Shown here piece after piece: positions 1 to 11,607 of a stretch of 64,000 nt of DNA (its first letter is position 1; every line of letters begins with the position of its first letter). The translations under genes were made by a program, and so were the position numbers. The notes under the pieces were generated by a model. The model was given only the letters and a program-made list of their open reading frames with translations. It searched no databases and was not told the origin of the DNA. Source of the DNA: Terana coerulea (lineage: Eukaryota > Basidiomycota > Agaricomycetes > Polyporales > Phanerochaetaceae); contig JAKOGH010000851.1 of assembly GCA_024811115.1 (NCBI GenBank), positions 186,001-250,000 of the forward strand. The letters run 5' to 3'.

Positions 1-512
1 AGTGCTTACTATGCGGTAACAACCCAAATCTATCATTCACTCCTTGCTCCATCTCATATCTCAGCCAGCGTGGCTGTCCATATCCCCCAATCCGAGAGAG
101 CGAGCGTTTGCGTGTCTACCGCGAGTGGACGCTGAAAAAATAAAGTATTGCAGCCCTGACAGCATTGGGCGTCGATGTATACTGGGACATCTAACGCAGC
201 ATTGCCCCCAAAATCAATCCTGGGACTCCTTGCCCATGAAAATCCAACATGGCGGGCACTGCCGCTCGCGGCCCTCTGTAATTGTCTAGCATGAGCAGGC
301 TGGGGGTATGACGACTCACCTCCAGACCCGCTGCCTTCTCCAGCATATAGCGAGGGATATTCCAGGGTCAAAGTGTCCCCACTTCCCACTGGCACGTGCT
401 TGACGTCTACATTATTCTTGAGATTTAAACGACCATCTACGCGGTGGAAATTCCTGGCTGTTCCACGAATGCGGCTTAATTTTGCGGTTGGATTGGTGGA
501 CAATGCTAGCAA
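1..512 (-). CDS. Possible partial hypothetical gene, cut by the left edge
   Basis: A reading frame begins with an ATG near 512 and runs leftwards, divergent from the F-box-like gene at 665. The first about 75 residues are open and end in a Gly/Ser-rich stretch. A gtgagt donor then follows at about 323 and a ctag acceptor near 290, which would leave an unusually short intron of about 34 nt. Beyond it a new frame reads through a segment with GPRAAVPAMLDFHGQG-like composition to a stop near 195. I do not recognise the family. The short intron and lack of a known domain make this weak. It could equally be non-coding sequence upstream of the neighbouring gene. Confidence 0.22.
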
Positions 513-664
513 AGATGAGCCGTAACGGGTCTCGCTACTTCTCAGATCCGGAGTTTCTTTGCGGTCGCCAAATCCTACTCATAACGGGCCGCTCCTCCTC
601 GCTAAACCGAATACTCGTCGCTCTCAGGGAACTACATCTTGACCCCTCTTGCCTCCAGAGCAGA

Positions 665-1859
665 ATGTCCGCCCAACGTTTACCACTTGAACTCGTGGAT
701 AAGATCGTACGGTCCGCTCACGATGTCGGTGGTGCGGATTCTCTTAGGTCTTGCGCTCTAATCAACCGCTTCTGGCAAGCTGCCAGTCGTGCTCACACCT
801 TCCAGGCTGTCAGATTACCCTCGGACGACCGCATTACAAGGCTTGAAGCCCTCATCGAACGCGACGATGCCATAGCCCCCCTCATTCGTTCCATTACCAT
901 CCATCCCGTCGTGCCCATGGCAGCTCACCAGATCTCTCCTTGGATCGCCCGAGTTCCTCAGGTTCTACCCGGAAAGCTGTCAAGGCTGCGCACCATCTAC
1001 TTCACCGATATCTACGACCATGGCGAAACTATCAACATACAGTTTGTTGTGGCCTTCGGAGCGTTCGCTTCGGTCGAGACACTCGCCTTCAGCAACTGTG
1101 GCCTTACCCTCAGCCGCGTCTTCGCTCTCACCACCGCGTTGCCCGCTGTTCGAACTCTTCGCATTGGCTTTCTGCAGCCACTGGTCCACGCCCATGTGCA
1201 GCGATTTCCTCAGACCCACCCCCCTCATCTTACGAGTATCGCCATCGACATAGGGAACCTGGCGCAACGGTGGATGCGGGAAATCGTTGGTTGGATAGCC
1301 GCAACTTCTGCCAGAGAGTCTCTACGCTCTCTCATGCTCGTCACCCAGCTGGAGAACATCGAGGTTTCCGGTCGATTCCTCGCAGACGTCGCCCCACAGC
1401 TGGAGGTGTTAGACTTACGGCTTGACATAGACGCGACAGACGCCGAGGCGGCCCAAGGTGAGCCGCTGTACAGATGTCGGTGTTTCCACCCGCGACTCAC
1501 CCTCAACTCCAGCCGTGCGCGACAACGTCACGATAGCCCGGTGCACAGCGCTCACGTCCCTGACGCTGTGTCACATTAGCCCGGTCTCGTCCACGATGCT
1601 CGAACTGCTCGATGAAATCAATGCGCCGAACATTCGTCAGCTGCGCTTAGGCGTGCTCCTCGCAGCCGACGCGGCCGCAATTCCCAGCTTCAGGCCGCTC
1701 CGCCCACATCTCGGAAACGAACTGCTTGCGCGTCTGGACGACCTGTGCATCATATGTCACCCGGGCGGTGTGCCGCCGCAGACGGTGCTGAAACACCTGC
1801 ATGAGGATCTCCACAACCCGATCCCTCCGAAACACATTCTTCGAGTTGAGCGTGCTTGA
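665..1859 (+). CDS. F-box-like protein (basidiomycete family)
   Basis: Predicted 379-residue protein in two exons, 665-1457 and 1513-1859. The 55 nt intron has a gtgagc donor and ccag acceptor and keeps the frame. The start at 665 is chosen because MSAQRLPLELVDKIV opens an F-box-like helix (LPLEL...I), followed by LRSCALINRFWQAASRAH. This is the usual arrangement in the large basidiomycete F-box-like families, which are presumed SCF ubiquitin-ligase adaptors. The rest alternates hydrophobic residues in an LRR-like manner without clear consensus. A paralogue lies at 15493-16438: both share the LPLELV, LRSCALxN and DDRxTxLExLIE segments in the same order. Function beyond substrate-adaptor is not visible. 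Confidence 0.72.
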
Positions 1860-3987
1860 CTGGAATCTCCGGTGGGTATCACGTTTGCCTTCAAGCTAGT
1901 CGCTTGCTGAGCCTTGCCAGGGTTCTGATTGTTACCTTTGTACAAATCACTTGTTTTGGCTCTTTTCATCTCTTCCACATCGTTCCGAGTTCGGTGTTCA
2001 TGCGACGTTCTGTAAGGAAAACACGTACCCCCACCCCGTCCTTATTCTGTCGTAGCCGCACGCTAGTACCCCTGGAAGCTGTACTTATATTCTTGAATTG
2101 TGATTATTTTATTCTTGTTGCAAATATTCTGTTTCATCACACGCGACGTCATTACGCCAATCCATCCGTTTCTTGTATTCCAAGCAGAGATGCGCGGGAA
2201 TTGTGACCAAGTACTGTACTTGACCGACCGAAGCGGATGGTCACAGGTCACAGAGGGTCGCGAGCACGGCTTACTATGAAGCGTCGGTCGCTGGTCGCAC
2301 GACCCGACGACGCTCTGTGACCTACACATACACGCACCTTGAATTTCGTGTCTGCGGCGCTGTCACCCAGCTGCCACCACTTGAGCTATTGATCACAGGT
2401 CACAGCCTGCCTCGACGGTGCGTCCGCGCCATATGTTTTAAGTCACGGTCATAAGGGTTGTCACTTTGGTCGGTAAAGTACAGTAGTCTTCTCTGCGCAG
2501 GTCATTGCCCGGGCCTACGTGACGTGGTGGATATGTGTTGCCTATGCTTACAGCGGTTTCTGCTGCCTTATGGTACGCAAGAAATCCTGTCAGAAGGTTC
2601 ACTCTCGCTCAGAATTGTTAAGACCAAAGGTCGTTACGCAATGAGTTGGACACTCAATACAACTCTGAGGGCTATTATGGAGGTTTCCCTCTAGCATGCA
2701 GAGACTGACCAGAGATATCGATGTTGAATAAACAAAGAGATCGCAGTTAAGGCTATGAGGCCTTGACTGGTCGATCTTTATACTACTGTACAAGATGGAG
2801 GCATGGGAGAGCATACTACGTATCCATACTAGTGTTGAGACTAGTAGATGGGTCTGGGTAGGGCGTAGGGTACACTATGCTAGCTGAGTCATAGGGCATA
2901 GGGTGAGGTGAGTTATAAGATGCGAACTGAGCCAATATTGCTAATTGTTCAAATAAAAGAATAATTCTGTCCGTAACAAGAATGCCTTCAGAATCACAAT
3001 TCCTACGTATACAGCCTTGTGGCGCCTGTAGACGCCCTGTAGACGATGCGGTCCATCGGCCAACTTGAACTCCTCACGACTTGAATATTTTGGGCCACTG
3101 GCACATTATGTATGCGGCCCAAGACACAGCCGTCCATAAGGATGAACAAGAAAAAAGCCTCGAAGTGTAGGCGCAATCTAGATGCCTACAGTTAGCGGCC
3201 AGGAGGAAGCAACTTGAAAGATTTCTCACACTGGTTCAAGTTGTCCGAATGGCACTCCCGCCACATTTTGCCGTCAAGATCTTTGTGTCATCACTCCACG
3301 TGGCTTCCAGTGACCCCGGGCACTCTACCGGACGCTGAGCAGTATACTACCGTGCTGCAAAACGAACGTACTATTGAGACTGTGGCATTGGGTAAAGGTT
3401 TGAAGCCTCTCGAACACCGCAGATATCTAATTGCAACCTGAAAATGCTGTAACGCTGACTTCTTCGGTGCGCGGTCATTGTCAATGACGCACGAGCGTAT
3501 ATGTGGACGATTCGATCTGTATTCCACTCGTTACCTGGTTGAACTGAATTTAGGCGACAGGGATGGCAATGCATGTGGCAACGATTGCATAATGGCGTGG
3601 TACAATCCCGTAGCGTGATCCTTTATATTGCCTAAGTCGTACCGTTGCCTCATCGCGCTAGTTGACGGGGATGTACTCGACATTTACACCGTGACCAGCG
3701 GGCATCTGACTTCAAAGCGACTGAGCTCATAGCACTCCTAGAAATATACTGAGTGAGCATGCAAGACGTGTATGCATATGATCGCAGCCCTTGGAGCTTT
3801 GAAGCTTGAAGCCTAAGGTCTTGCGACTCGACTTATGGGCCAATGAGACCTTCCCGCCGCTGAGTCAATTCTGCTGACCACCCACGACACATAATGCGCA
3901 TCGGGCGTCTACCAGATGACCGAACTCACTCTCGTCCTCTTCCTATTCACTCCGTCCTTACATCTCTCCTTCTCCTTCTTTACAGAA
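1860..3987. other. Gene-poor interval of about 2.1 kb
   Basis: No open frame here looks like a conserved protein. The interval holds two copies of TCACAGGTCACAG, near 2240 and 2392. An imperfect inverted pair also brackets 2246-2322: GGTCACAGAGGGTCG, and the complement of a CGACGCTCTGTGACC segment. From about 2700 to 3900 the sequence is AT-richer and looks non-coding. The last hundred bases carry a pyrimidine-rich tract that probably belongs to the 5' leader of the pyruvate carrier gene. Confidence 0.6.
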
Positions 3988-4759
3988 ATGTCTGGCGCAG
4001 CGTCTGCAGCGGCGGGGTCCAAACTTCAGACTTTCTTCAATCACCCTGCAGGTACGTGCTTACACCGTGTCAGCCCATGTTAAAGCGACTGTTCATTAGA
4101 ACGTCATGCGACCCACATGCCTGCTGCATTCGTATTTCCTTTGTAGCCAAAAGATATCGCTGGAAAATGTAGATTCGATATCTCTAATCTGTCTATCCAG
4201 GTCCGAAGACGGTGTTTTTCTGGGCACCCGTGATGAAGTGGTGCCTTGTCGCTGCGGGCTTGAAGGATTTGACTCGACCGGCGAGCAAGCTTAGTGCCTC
4301 ACAGAACCTCGGTGCGCACTGTCTTGCACGACATCTGTATTTGCACTCATTCCTGAATCTATTCCGTGTCTGTATCTCCGACTCCTCTATGAACCCCATA
4401 CGCGCGTCCCTATCATCCCCAACATGTAGCTCTGACGGCCACCGGATTCATCTGGGTGCGCTACTCCTTCGTGATCATACCGGTGAACGTCAGTTTGGCA
4501 GCTGTAAGTCACTCGCAACATCCTACTTGGTCTTGTTCAGAAATCTAATTGCGTGCATGCATTTGAGGTCAACTTCTTTGTCGGTACAACTGGGTTGGGG
4601 CAACTTGCTCGGATCTGGCAGTACGTGCACATGCATTCTCTCAAATGTCTCTTGCTCATGCAAACCTGGTGTCACAGCTACAATCGCACCGGCTTGGACC
4701 CAGTCAAGGATATGTTTGACGGCCAGCCAGCCAAGAGCGTCGAGACTGTCCCCTCCTGA
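3988..4759 (+). CDS. MPC2: Mitochondrial pyruvate carrier subunit, MPC2-like
   Basis: Five exons (3988-4051, 4201-4311, 4430-4503, 4568-4620, 4678-4759) give 384 nt, 127 residues, with every junction in frame. The product carries the family landmarks in order: NHPAGPKTVFFWAPVMKW, then GLKDLTRPASKLSASQN, then LTATGFIWVRYSFVIIPVN, then AAVNFFVGTTGL. These are the amphipathic N-terminal helix and three short membrane helices of an MPC2-type subunit. In known fungi it pairs with MPC1 in the inner mitochondrial membrane and imports pyruvate for the PDH reaction. The length matches the family. The last intron (4621-4677) is 57 nt and lacks an in-frame stop, so its retention would add 19 residues without truncating the protein. 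Confidence 0.95.
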
Positions 4760-5792
4760 GAATGCGTTGTACATATATACTTTATTTCACTGCTATACCT
4801 CTCTACTTCATAGCTTCTCAACGTTTTCAACGTCAATGTCTACTCGGGCATGCTGGCGTACATCAAGATAGTCTCACAATACTCTTCCACCAGCTTGTCA
4901 AGCTACGCGGCTCCGCTGCTATAATGTACACCAAGCAATCGCACCGCAACTGTAGCGAATTGCTACGAGCATTATCACACCGCGCATTCTCTCCGCTCGG
5001 GAACAGTGCACAAGTACGCTGATATGCGTCTGTTGCTGAATGATTTTGAATAGAAAAATATGAAGGAGGGTGTACCGGTTAGACACTTTGATGAATATCC
5101 CTCGTACCATGAATATGTACCACTGTGAATGCTCACGTCCGCCTATCCTTTCCCCCCACACAATGTCCCGCTCTACTGCAATTCTCTACACACCCAACAA
5201 TAGCTGGGTACACCCGGTGACCAGTATCCTCCACAAATACTTTCATCCTGCTTGCCCAATATCCAAACTGAACACGTCCAGGACATGGCATGACCAAGAG
5301 AGGTTGGATCCAGAGTCGTGAATTGCGGTTCATCATCCGGAGACAGTACTCCGAGCGGAAAGGGTAATTTGGATTGTAGGATCATCCGGAAAGTCAAGCC
5401 GTCTTGCCAGAATAGTGAGAGGTCGCCAGTGCGGTGTCACTTTGTGGAAGACGAGGAGCTAGTAATCGATTTAATCCTGACAGACGAATACAGGTAGAGG
5501 CCCAGCAGAAGATAGCACACGCTGAGTGGAGAGCAGAACAAGACACGTGACTTGAGCAGGTATATTGTAAAGGCAAGATCCTTTCTTTGCTGGCGGGTGG
5601 AAAATGCCAAATGGGCGAGGACGGCAAGGACGGGGAAGGACAGGGAAGGACAGCTGGAACGAATGAAGCGCCCACTCTGGCAAATGCCGAGAGACTAGGC
5701 AGTTATGATTGTTAAGGTTCTCAGCCACCATTGCCGCTCCTAACCGGTTACAGAGACCACCCCCGCAGGCCCCGAAACTTCAAGACTTCAAG
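4760..5792. other. Intergenic region between MPC2 and RPL17
   Basis: About 1 kb without a convincing gene. Short frames on either strand (for example the complement around 5394-5675) are Pro/Ser/Cys-rich and have no recognisable domain. The last 100 bases before 5793 should contain the promoter and short leader of the ribosomal protein gene, but I see no motif that I can assign securely. Confidence 0.5.
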
Positions 5793-6671
5793 ATGGGTTA
5801 GTGCTCGAAATCATGCCAGGATGAAGGGCGAGCGACTGACCATGCTGTGTAGTACGTTACGCCGCCGCCGCCGTTGCCACGAATCCCGAAAAAGTGCATA
5901 TTTCCTTGTGGTGGTGAAGATGTAACGGTCTAACTGGACATTGTGAACCTGTAGCTTCGCGCGCCCGCGGGGAGTACCTCCGCACCCACTTCAAGAACAT
6001 GCGCGAAGTGGCGGCTGCTCTCACCGGTACGTTGGGTTTATATTGCTGGACATCGCAAGCATTGAATGCTAAATGAAGATCGCTCGGGTTACTGACAGGT
6101 CTCAAGTTGACCAAAGCGTACACTTACCTCGGCGACGTTTCCGAACACAAGCAAGTCATTCCCTTCCGCCGCTTCTCCGGAGGTGTTGGCCGTGCTAGCC
6201 AGGCCAAGCAGTTCAAAGCGACCCAAGGCACGTCATTGAAGAGTACACATTATCCTCATGAAAACTGAACGTTTATTGGGCATCCACAGGTCGTTGGCCC
6301 GAGAAGTCCGTCAAGTTCATCAGCCGCCTCCTGAAGAACGCTGAGTCAAACGCGGACGCGAAGAGCCTGGAGCTTGAGGATCTGTACATCAAGAGCATCG
6401 TTGTCCAGCAGGCCCCCGTATGTACCGCGAAGTCCCACAAACCGGCAAATTCTTACCATCTACTATTTAGAAAACCCGCCGCCGCACATACCGTGCCCAC
6501 GGTCGTATCAACCCTTACCAGGGTCACCCATGCCACGTCGAGGTCATCCTCTCAGCCACTGACTCTGAGGTTGAGCGGGCGAAGGACAAGGACGCCGTTG
6601 CCACCGCATCAATTACTGGCCTCAACAGGCGGCAGGTTGCCCGCCGGAGGATTGAGGCTGGCCGGGCGTAA
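5793..6671 (+). CDS. RPL17: 60S ribosomal protein uL22 (L17)
   Basis: Six exons: 5793-5796, 5853-5893, 5954/5955-6026, 6099-6227, 6290-6417, 6471-6671. The product starts [15 protein letters not shown], continues [16 protein letters not shown], then [26 protein letters not shown] and [21 protein letters not shown]. This is the classic uL22 sequence lining the peptide exit tunnel of the large subunit, about 191 residues. The first coding exon is only ATGG. The intron after exon 4 (6228-6289) has a GC donor (gcacgt) and a normal AG end. The junction between exons 2 and 3 is one base short for any GT-AG splice: an A5 run at 5889-5893 ends exon 2, and one more base restores K-(A/T)-S-R-A-R. I read this as a sequence error, because the gene should be essential. 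Confidence 0.95.
6228..6289 (+). other. RPL17: GC-AG intron in RPL17
   Basis: Donor gcacgt follows ACCCAAG and acceptor cacag precedes GTCGTTGGCCC. Only this pair gives the conserved A-T-Q-G-R-W-P-E-K. A GT donor at a frame-compatible place is absent. Confidence 0.8.
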
Positions 6672-7080
6672 GCACACTGCCAGTGGTCCTGCGGAGTTGG
6701 CCTGCCGTTTCGGGATGGCAGGTCGGGGATGTGTTTATGTTGACATGAGTTCAGCTTTCTCGCCTTATCCACGTATATGCATCGTCGTTATGTCATGCGG
6801 TCACAACGATTTTGCTGGATATATTTCCGTCTCCCGGTGGGGTGCTCGCCAATGTCTCGCGAGATATGGCTGGTTTTCCTGGCGACCATTCCAAATTGCC
6901 GCCCTGTTCGTTTTATCATGCAATGTACGACTAAATACCATCACATGTCCCGAGTATTGGTGGTGCACGCGCCCACGGTCAGCATAGTTCAAGACAAGTT
7001 CGAGAGGTGCTTGGAGTTCTTACACTGGCGCCTACTTACCAACTTCCCTTTTGTTCCAACGTTCATCTCCTCTATGCCCG
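6672..7080. other. Intergenic, RPL17 3' region and EAF7 5' region
   Basis: About 400 bases with no supported gene. It should hold the 3' untranslated region of RPL17 and the promoter of EAF7. In-frame codons directly upstream of 7081 could extend EAF7 by ten residues, but they do not resemble the family. Confidence 0.5.
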
Positions 7081-7931
7081 ATGAACATCGACGATGATTC
7101 CTCCGAGCCATGGCTGGATAGCGTTGAAGGCGAAATAGCATTATTTCGTTCTCTCATGCGTGCCAGACCTGTTGGTATACATCGTCACTTTCATGCGATC
7201 GCTCTCCGCAACGGCATACAGAGAGATACGGGTCGGTGGATACCCGTAGAGGAGATCTGGAGGAAGCTGAGGGAGTGCTACAGCCTGGATATATTGGAGG
7301 CGGCGGTGAGGCTCATTCCACTTGACCGCGACGAGCATCCTCAAAAGCTGCAGGAACCAGATGGTTATGACCCTGCAGGACAGAAATCCACACCCCTTTC
7401 TATTCCATTCCGCTCACCCTCCCCTTCCGAAAACCTGGCAGTCCATCCATACTTCAGGTCTGAATACACGCTACCAGAAGACCCGAGCATCGAGGCATTG
7501 ATTTCTCAAAGGCGGATGAGAGAGTCGGCTTCCGTCGCGTCTGCCTCGCCGGCCACTTCCCCTGTCCCTGAGAAACCGGCTGTCGCGACGCGTGTGTCGA
7601 AGCGCAAGAAGGGCAAAGCGAAAAACATGGCCGGGCTAGTAGGAGGGGACAGCGATAGCAGCGCGTTGACCCAAGAGAGTGGAGATGAAGATGTCGCGCC
7701 GACGCCTACAACCAATGCAGACGCGGGCACTGAGTACGCTGAGGGCGACGCTGAGCAGGCAGAGTCACCTGGTATGAGATATCCAGTTGTCTTTACTTCC
7801 AGAAGCTCACTTCTCCAGTAGAATCTAGCGCGCCCTTAAAACGCAAAGGAACGAAGGGCAGACGTAACAGTACAGCCACCAGAGGGAAGGCTTCTGCGTC
7901 ATCTCGCGGGGTGAAGAAGAGAAAGCGGTAG
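7081..7931 (+). CDS. EAF7: Chromatin modification-related protein EAF7 (CT20/MRGBP family)
   Basis: Two exons, 7081-7771 and 7819-7931, with a 47 nt intron, giving 267 residues. Residues 1 to about 90 hold the CT20 domain: WLDSVEGEIALFRSLMR, RPVGIHRHFH, then WIPVEEIWRKLRECYSLD. In yeast Eaf7 this forms part of the NuA4 histone acetyltransferase (the TINTIN module with Eaf3 and Eaf5), acting on nucleosomes during transcription. The rest is Ser/Pro/Glu-rich and disordered, with basic clusters at SKRKKGKAK and in the short second exon (KKRKR at the end), likely nuclear-localisation signals. The ATG at 7081 gives the family-like start; a start at 7051 would add ten unrelated residues. Confidence 0.9.
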
Positions 7932-8720
7932 ATCATGTACACACTTCATGATTTGGAGTTCCCCTCGTTGACTGCATACCACTCGGAATATACATGGTAA
8001 ACGTCGCCACGCCGAACAACGGTAGACCCTGTTCTGAGGTAGTCGCGCTATGGGAGACGTCCCTCGGTGTCGTGAGTACGGTCCGAGTGTATCTTTCTTG
8101 CGACGTTTGCTTCTATAGCTCCGAACACGCTACTTCCGCGATAGCCACGTAGCCTATCGTTTCGCCATGTCATTCAGTATGGTATTGTAGTCCTTCCACA
8201 CTGCACTCTCGGCCAAACATCGTTTGCATCCGCGCTTTTCCTGTAAGCCAGCGTTCTCAGTTTCTCAGCCCTGACATGCTCGGTTACCGCGCGTATACAC
8301 ACTTTGAATTGGTCAACAGGGTTACAGCAAGTCAATCCGTACTGGTGGTAAGTCCTCCAGTATTATTACTTGACCTGAGAGCTGAAGGATAGGTTCGCAG
8401 GCTTTAAGCTACTGGCGCCGATCATCTTCGCAGCCTTCGCTACCTTTTAATCATCGGGCCTCCCTGGTGGGCCAATTTTCCGTGAAAGCCGACCTCACAT
8501 TCTCAGAGTAGTCTACATTCTGCCTGTGAAGGGGCCTCTCTACTGGATCGTCTGACGTGGAACCGGACTGGTATTTGACTTGGCGGGCCATTGCTTTACT
8601 CACGCTAGCCATCTCAACAGTTGCAGCTCTGAGTTCGCACATGCACTCATCGCCTCCGAACACGATTTATAAATGGGCTCTTCCCTCTAGATAAGCCACC
8701 CTTACTTTCTAATCCCCACC
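7932..8720. other. Intergenic, EAF7 to O-methyltransferase
   Basis: Nearly 800 bases with no recognisable protein or RNA gene. Short antisense frames near 8451-8663 have no domain. A TATA-like tttataaatggg element about 50 bases upstream of 8721 fits the core promoter of the methyltransferase gene. Confidence 0.45.
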
Positions 8721-10645
8721 ATGGCGGCCTCGGATAATGGACTCGGCGAGCTTCGTGCTCTGCTCAACATCATCCAAGGGTCCATCGACAAGCTCGAGGA
8801 GACCATAACCGCCCGCGGCGAAACCTATCCATCCATCCAACAGCCCTACTCTCCGGAGACAGAAGCGCCTCGTACGGCACCGGACGTTCTGGCTTTGGGA
8901 GAAGTCATTAGTGCCGCCGCTGCTCAGCTTGTTGCCGCGGTCCAGCCATCCACCACCTCGCCTTTGTTGACTACTTTGCAGGTGCGTACCTCTACATCGA
9001 TGAGATACCATGCTAACACCAAGATTCAGTTCCAAACGTCCTCCTGCTTGCGAGCTGCGATTGTTACACACGTTCCCGAGATCCTGCGTGAGGCTGGCCC
9101 GAATGCAAGTTGCCTGCTGCTATCACCACCTTCATACTAACGGTTCTTCTATAGGGCCTTCATATTAACGACATAGCTGCCCCAACGAAGGTTGACCCCG
9201 CTCAACTCTGTAAGTATACTTCCAATTCCGCTCGAGTTACTCTCACACCTATCTGGTAGCTCGCATCCTGCGCCTGCTGGCAACAAACTTTATCTTCAAG
9301 GAAGTCACGCCAGATGTCTTCGCCCATACCAGGTTATCATCCGTGCTCGACACCGGAAAGTCCGTGGCCACTATACTCGCCGAGTACGTCTTCCGAGCTC
9401 GCGTCCACAACGTTGTACAAACTCAGATGACTTCTGCAGCCCGGAAGCGAAGCACGACGGCACATCTGGGATGCCCGCGCTGCTAGAGCAACTGTCAGCT
9501 GTTGATTGCCTTCATACGCTCACTCGGCAACTCACTTTGCCCTTAACGTTGCAGGACGGACTACTCCTTCAAGGCCTCGGCGTACATGCCCGAGACCCTG
9601 CTCGGACAAGCCGGGGCAAAGTCTGACAAGACTCCATTCAACCGAGCCTATCAGACCGACTTGCAGTTCTTTCAATGGCTCAAGCTGCCTGAGAACGCAT
9701 ATTTCCACAGACGGTTCAACCACGCCATGGAAGGCACGGCCACCTTTGCCGTCCCTTGGGAGATTTTGGAAGGTGAGCATAGGAATCACTCGATATCCTT
9801 CACAGTAGACTTACTCGTTTCTTTCATAGGTTTCGATTGGCAGGGCCTGCCCCAGGGCTCTGTCGTTGTCGATGTCGGCGGCGGTATCGGATCTCAGACC
9901 TTGATTTTAGCTAAGAAGTTCCCCCACCTCAAGTACGTTCTACAAGACACAGAAGCTACGAAGCCAAACGCTATCAAGGCAAATGACTACATCTTTCAAT
10001 GTCGTGGTTAGAGGGCTGATCTTACCGCGTCAAATTATATAGTACTGGGAATCTCAGCTCCCCGAAGCCATCAGCTCAGGGCTGGTTCAATACCAAGGTG
10101 CGCATCTGTGCTCGTAGTTTGCCATAGCAGCGTTGATATCGTTGTGTGTAGAGCACGACTTCTTTGCACCGCAGCCTACCAAGGATCCCGCCGTCTACTT
10201 CCTTCGGACAGTGCTCCATGATTGGTCGGATGAACGCTCTCTGATAATCCTCCGCCAGCTGCGGGCGTCTGCAGGGCCGAGTACGCAGCTCGTCATCGGG
10301 GAGAACGTCATGAACCATGCGTCCAAAGACCAGTCGCTCTCTACTCACCCGGAAGTCAGCGTTGTCTCTGCAAGGAAGGTCCCGCCAGAGCCACTCCTTC
10401 CCAACTGGGGCCAAGCAGCGTTGTTCGAGTACTACATAGATTTCGTGGTGCGCACCAGATAGCAAGTCTAGAAAGCTGAAATGACTCACAATACTTCCTA
10501 GATGATGAACACCCATGGTGGTGTGGAGCGGACGCTTCCTCATTGGATCAGGCTCCTCGCCGAGGGAGGTTGGAAGCTTGTGCGCGCGTACCAAGGATCG
10601 CCTGGCGGCAGGTCCAAGATTATTGCGGTGCCACTGGAAGCTTGA
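8721..10645 (+). CDS. SAM-dependent O-methyltransferase, family 2
   Basis: Ten exons summing to 1,431 nt, 476 residues, with all junctions in frame: 8721-8981, 9030-9104, 9155-9209, 9260-9383, 9440-9493, 9555-9772, 9830-9978, 10043-10097, 10152-10447, 10502-10645. The N-terminal half has the winged-helix dimerisation domain (GLHINDIAAPTKV, LARILRLLATN). The catalytic half has the SAM loop VVDVGGGIGSQT, the catalytic histidine in VLHDWSD, and GGWKL near the end. These enzymes methylate hydroxyls on aromatic or other small metabolites; the substrate here cannot be read. No polyketide synthase, NRPS or P450 gene flanks it, so there is no sign of a metabolite cluster. Two introns, 9105-9154 (gcaagt) and 9979-10042 (gcaaat), need GC donors. 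Confidence 0.92.
9105..9154 (+). other. GC-AG intron in the O-methyltransferase gene
   Basis: Donor gcaagt after GCCCGAAT, a tactaac branch site, and acceptor ctatag. Splicing joins EAGPN to GLHINDIAA, the expected winged-helix sequence. Confidence 0.82.
9979..10042 (+). other. GC-AG intron in the O-methyltransferase gene (second)
   Basis: Donor gcaaat after GCTATCAAG and acceptor tatatag before TACTGGGAATC. It gives AIKYWESQLPEAI, the usual helix after the SAM domain core in this family, and keeps the whole coding sequence in frame. Confidence 0.75.
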
Positions 10646-11607
10646 GTATTGCCATAGAAGTGCGCGTATGTTCGTATGGGTTTACGCGACAGCAAATAAA
10701 TGCCTGCTTCATTTTTATCTACCATTGAGCCACAAAGTGCTTCTCGCTTAGTAAAACGCCCGATCTTCCTCAAATGCTCTGTAGTGCTAATTGAGAGCGC
10801 TAGCGTGCTCGGAAAATTTTGTTGTGTGTTTTGCTTGAGTTTCTACGATGCGCATCGAACTTCGTCGTCCAACCGCGAGCAACCAGTACTGGAACTTGTT
10901 ATTAAACGCTCGTTCGGCATCGGGGGCATGTCTCCAGGTGACGAAGTCAAGGCGAAGTCCGAAACTCGCAATGCTTTAAGTATGCAGAGCAGCATTGCGG
11001 CATATGCAAAGGCAGTTAATGCATTTCCTTGCGTACATACATTATCTATATGCTATAACACTGTGAAAACGTTTCCACCCTACTTCAAAACTTACGCGAT
11101 GGCCTTGCATTGTAAGCTCCATCGCGGGAGTGTGTAGGGTGCGTAGGGAGCCTTTGGAATATCGGGCGGTCAGATCTGACCCATCAAGCGCTTTGTCCTC
11201 CTCCTCCCTTTCTCTCTCCTTCTCCGACCATACACGACGGGTAGGAGTCTGCATCGCGGGCCTCAGCTCTTTGAACGGCTGGGCGCCAGCGGCAGTGGTT
11301 TAGGAGTTTACGTCTATACAGGTAATCGCATTGCCATAACAATCCGGACTGCACTGTATTGGGCCTGACGCTGAGCAAGGGTCCTCACGTGCCGGCTCAA
11401 GTTGTATTCCTTATTTATACTAACATAGGGTCGGCGAAACATTGATAACACTCAGCTCAGGTCTATGTGGAGGGAAAGCACAACTAAACCTGCCAATTAA
11501 AAAAATCAGACAAGGCAAGTGTAGTAACATAAGAAGTGCGTACTATCTCATTTGTCGTGTATGCCGTAGTGTTTGAAACTCATCCACAAGATTGGACTTG
11601 ATAGCTA
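10646..11607. other. Intergenic, O-methyltransferase to BTB gene
   Basis: About 960 bases without a supported gene. Open frames are short and unlike any family. A pyrimidine-rich stretch (cctcctcctccctttctctctccttctcc) lies around 11199-11227. It is a common fungal promoter feature but cannot be tied to one gene here. Confidence 0.45.
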
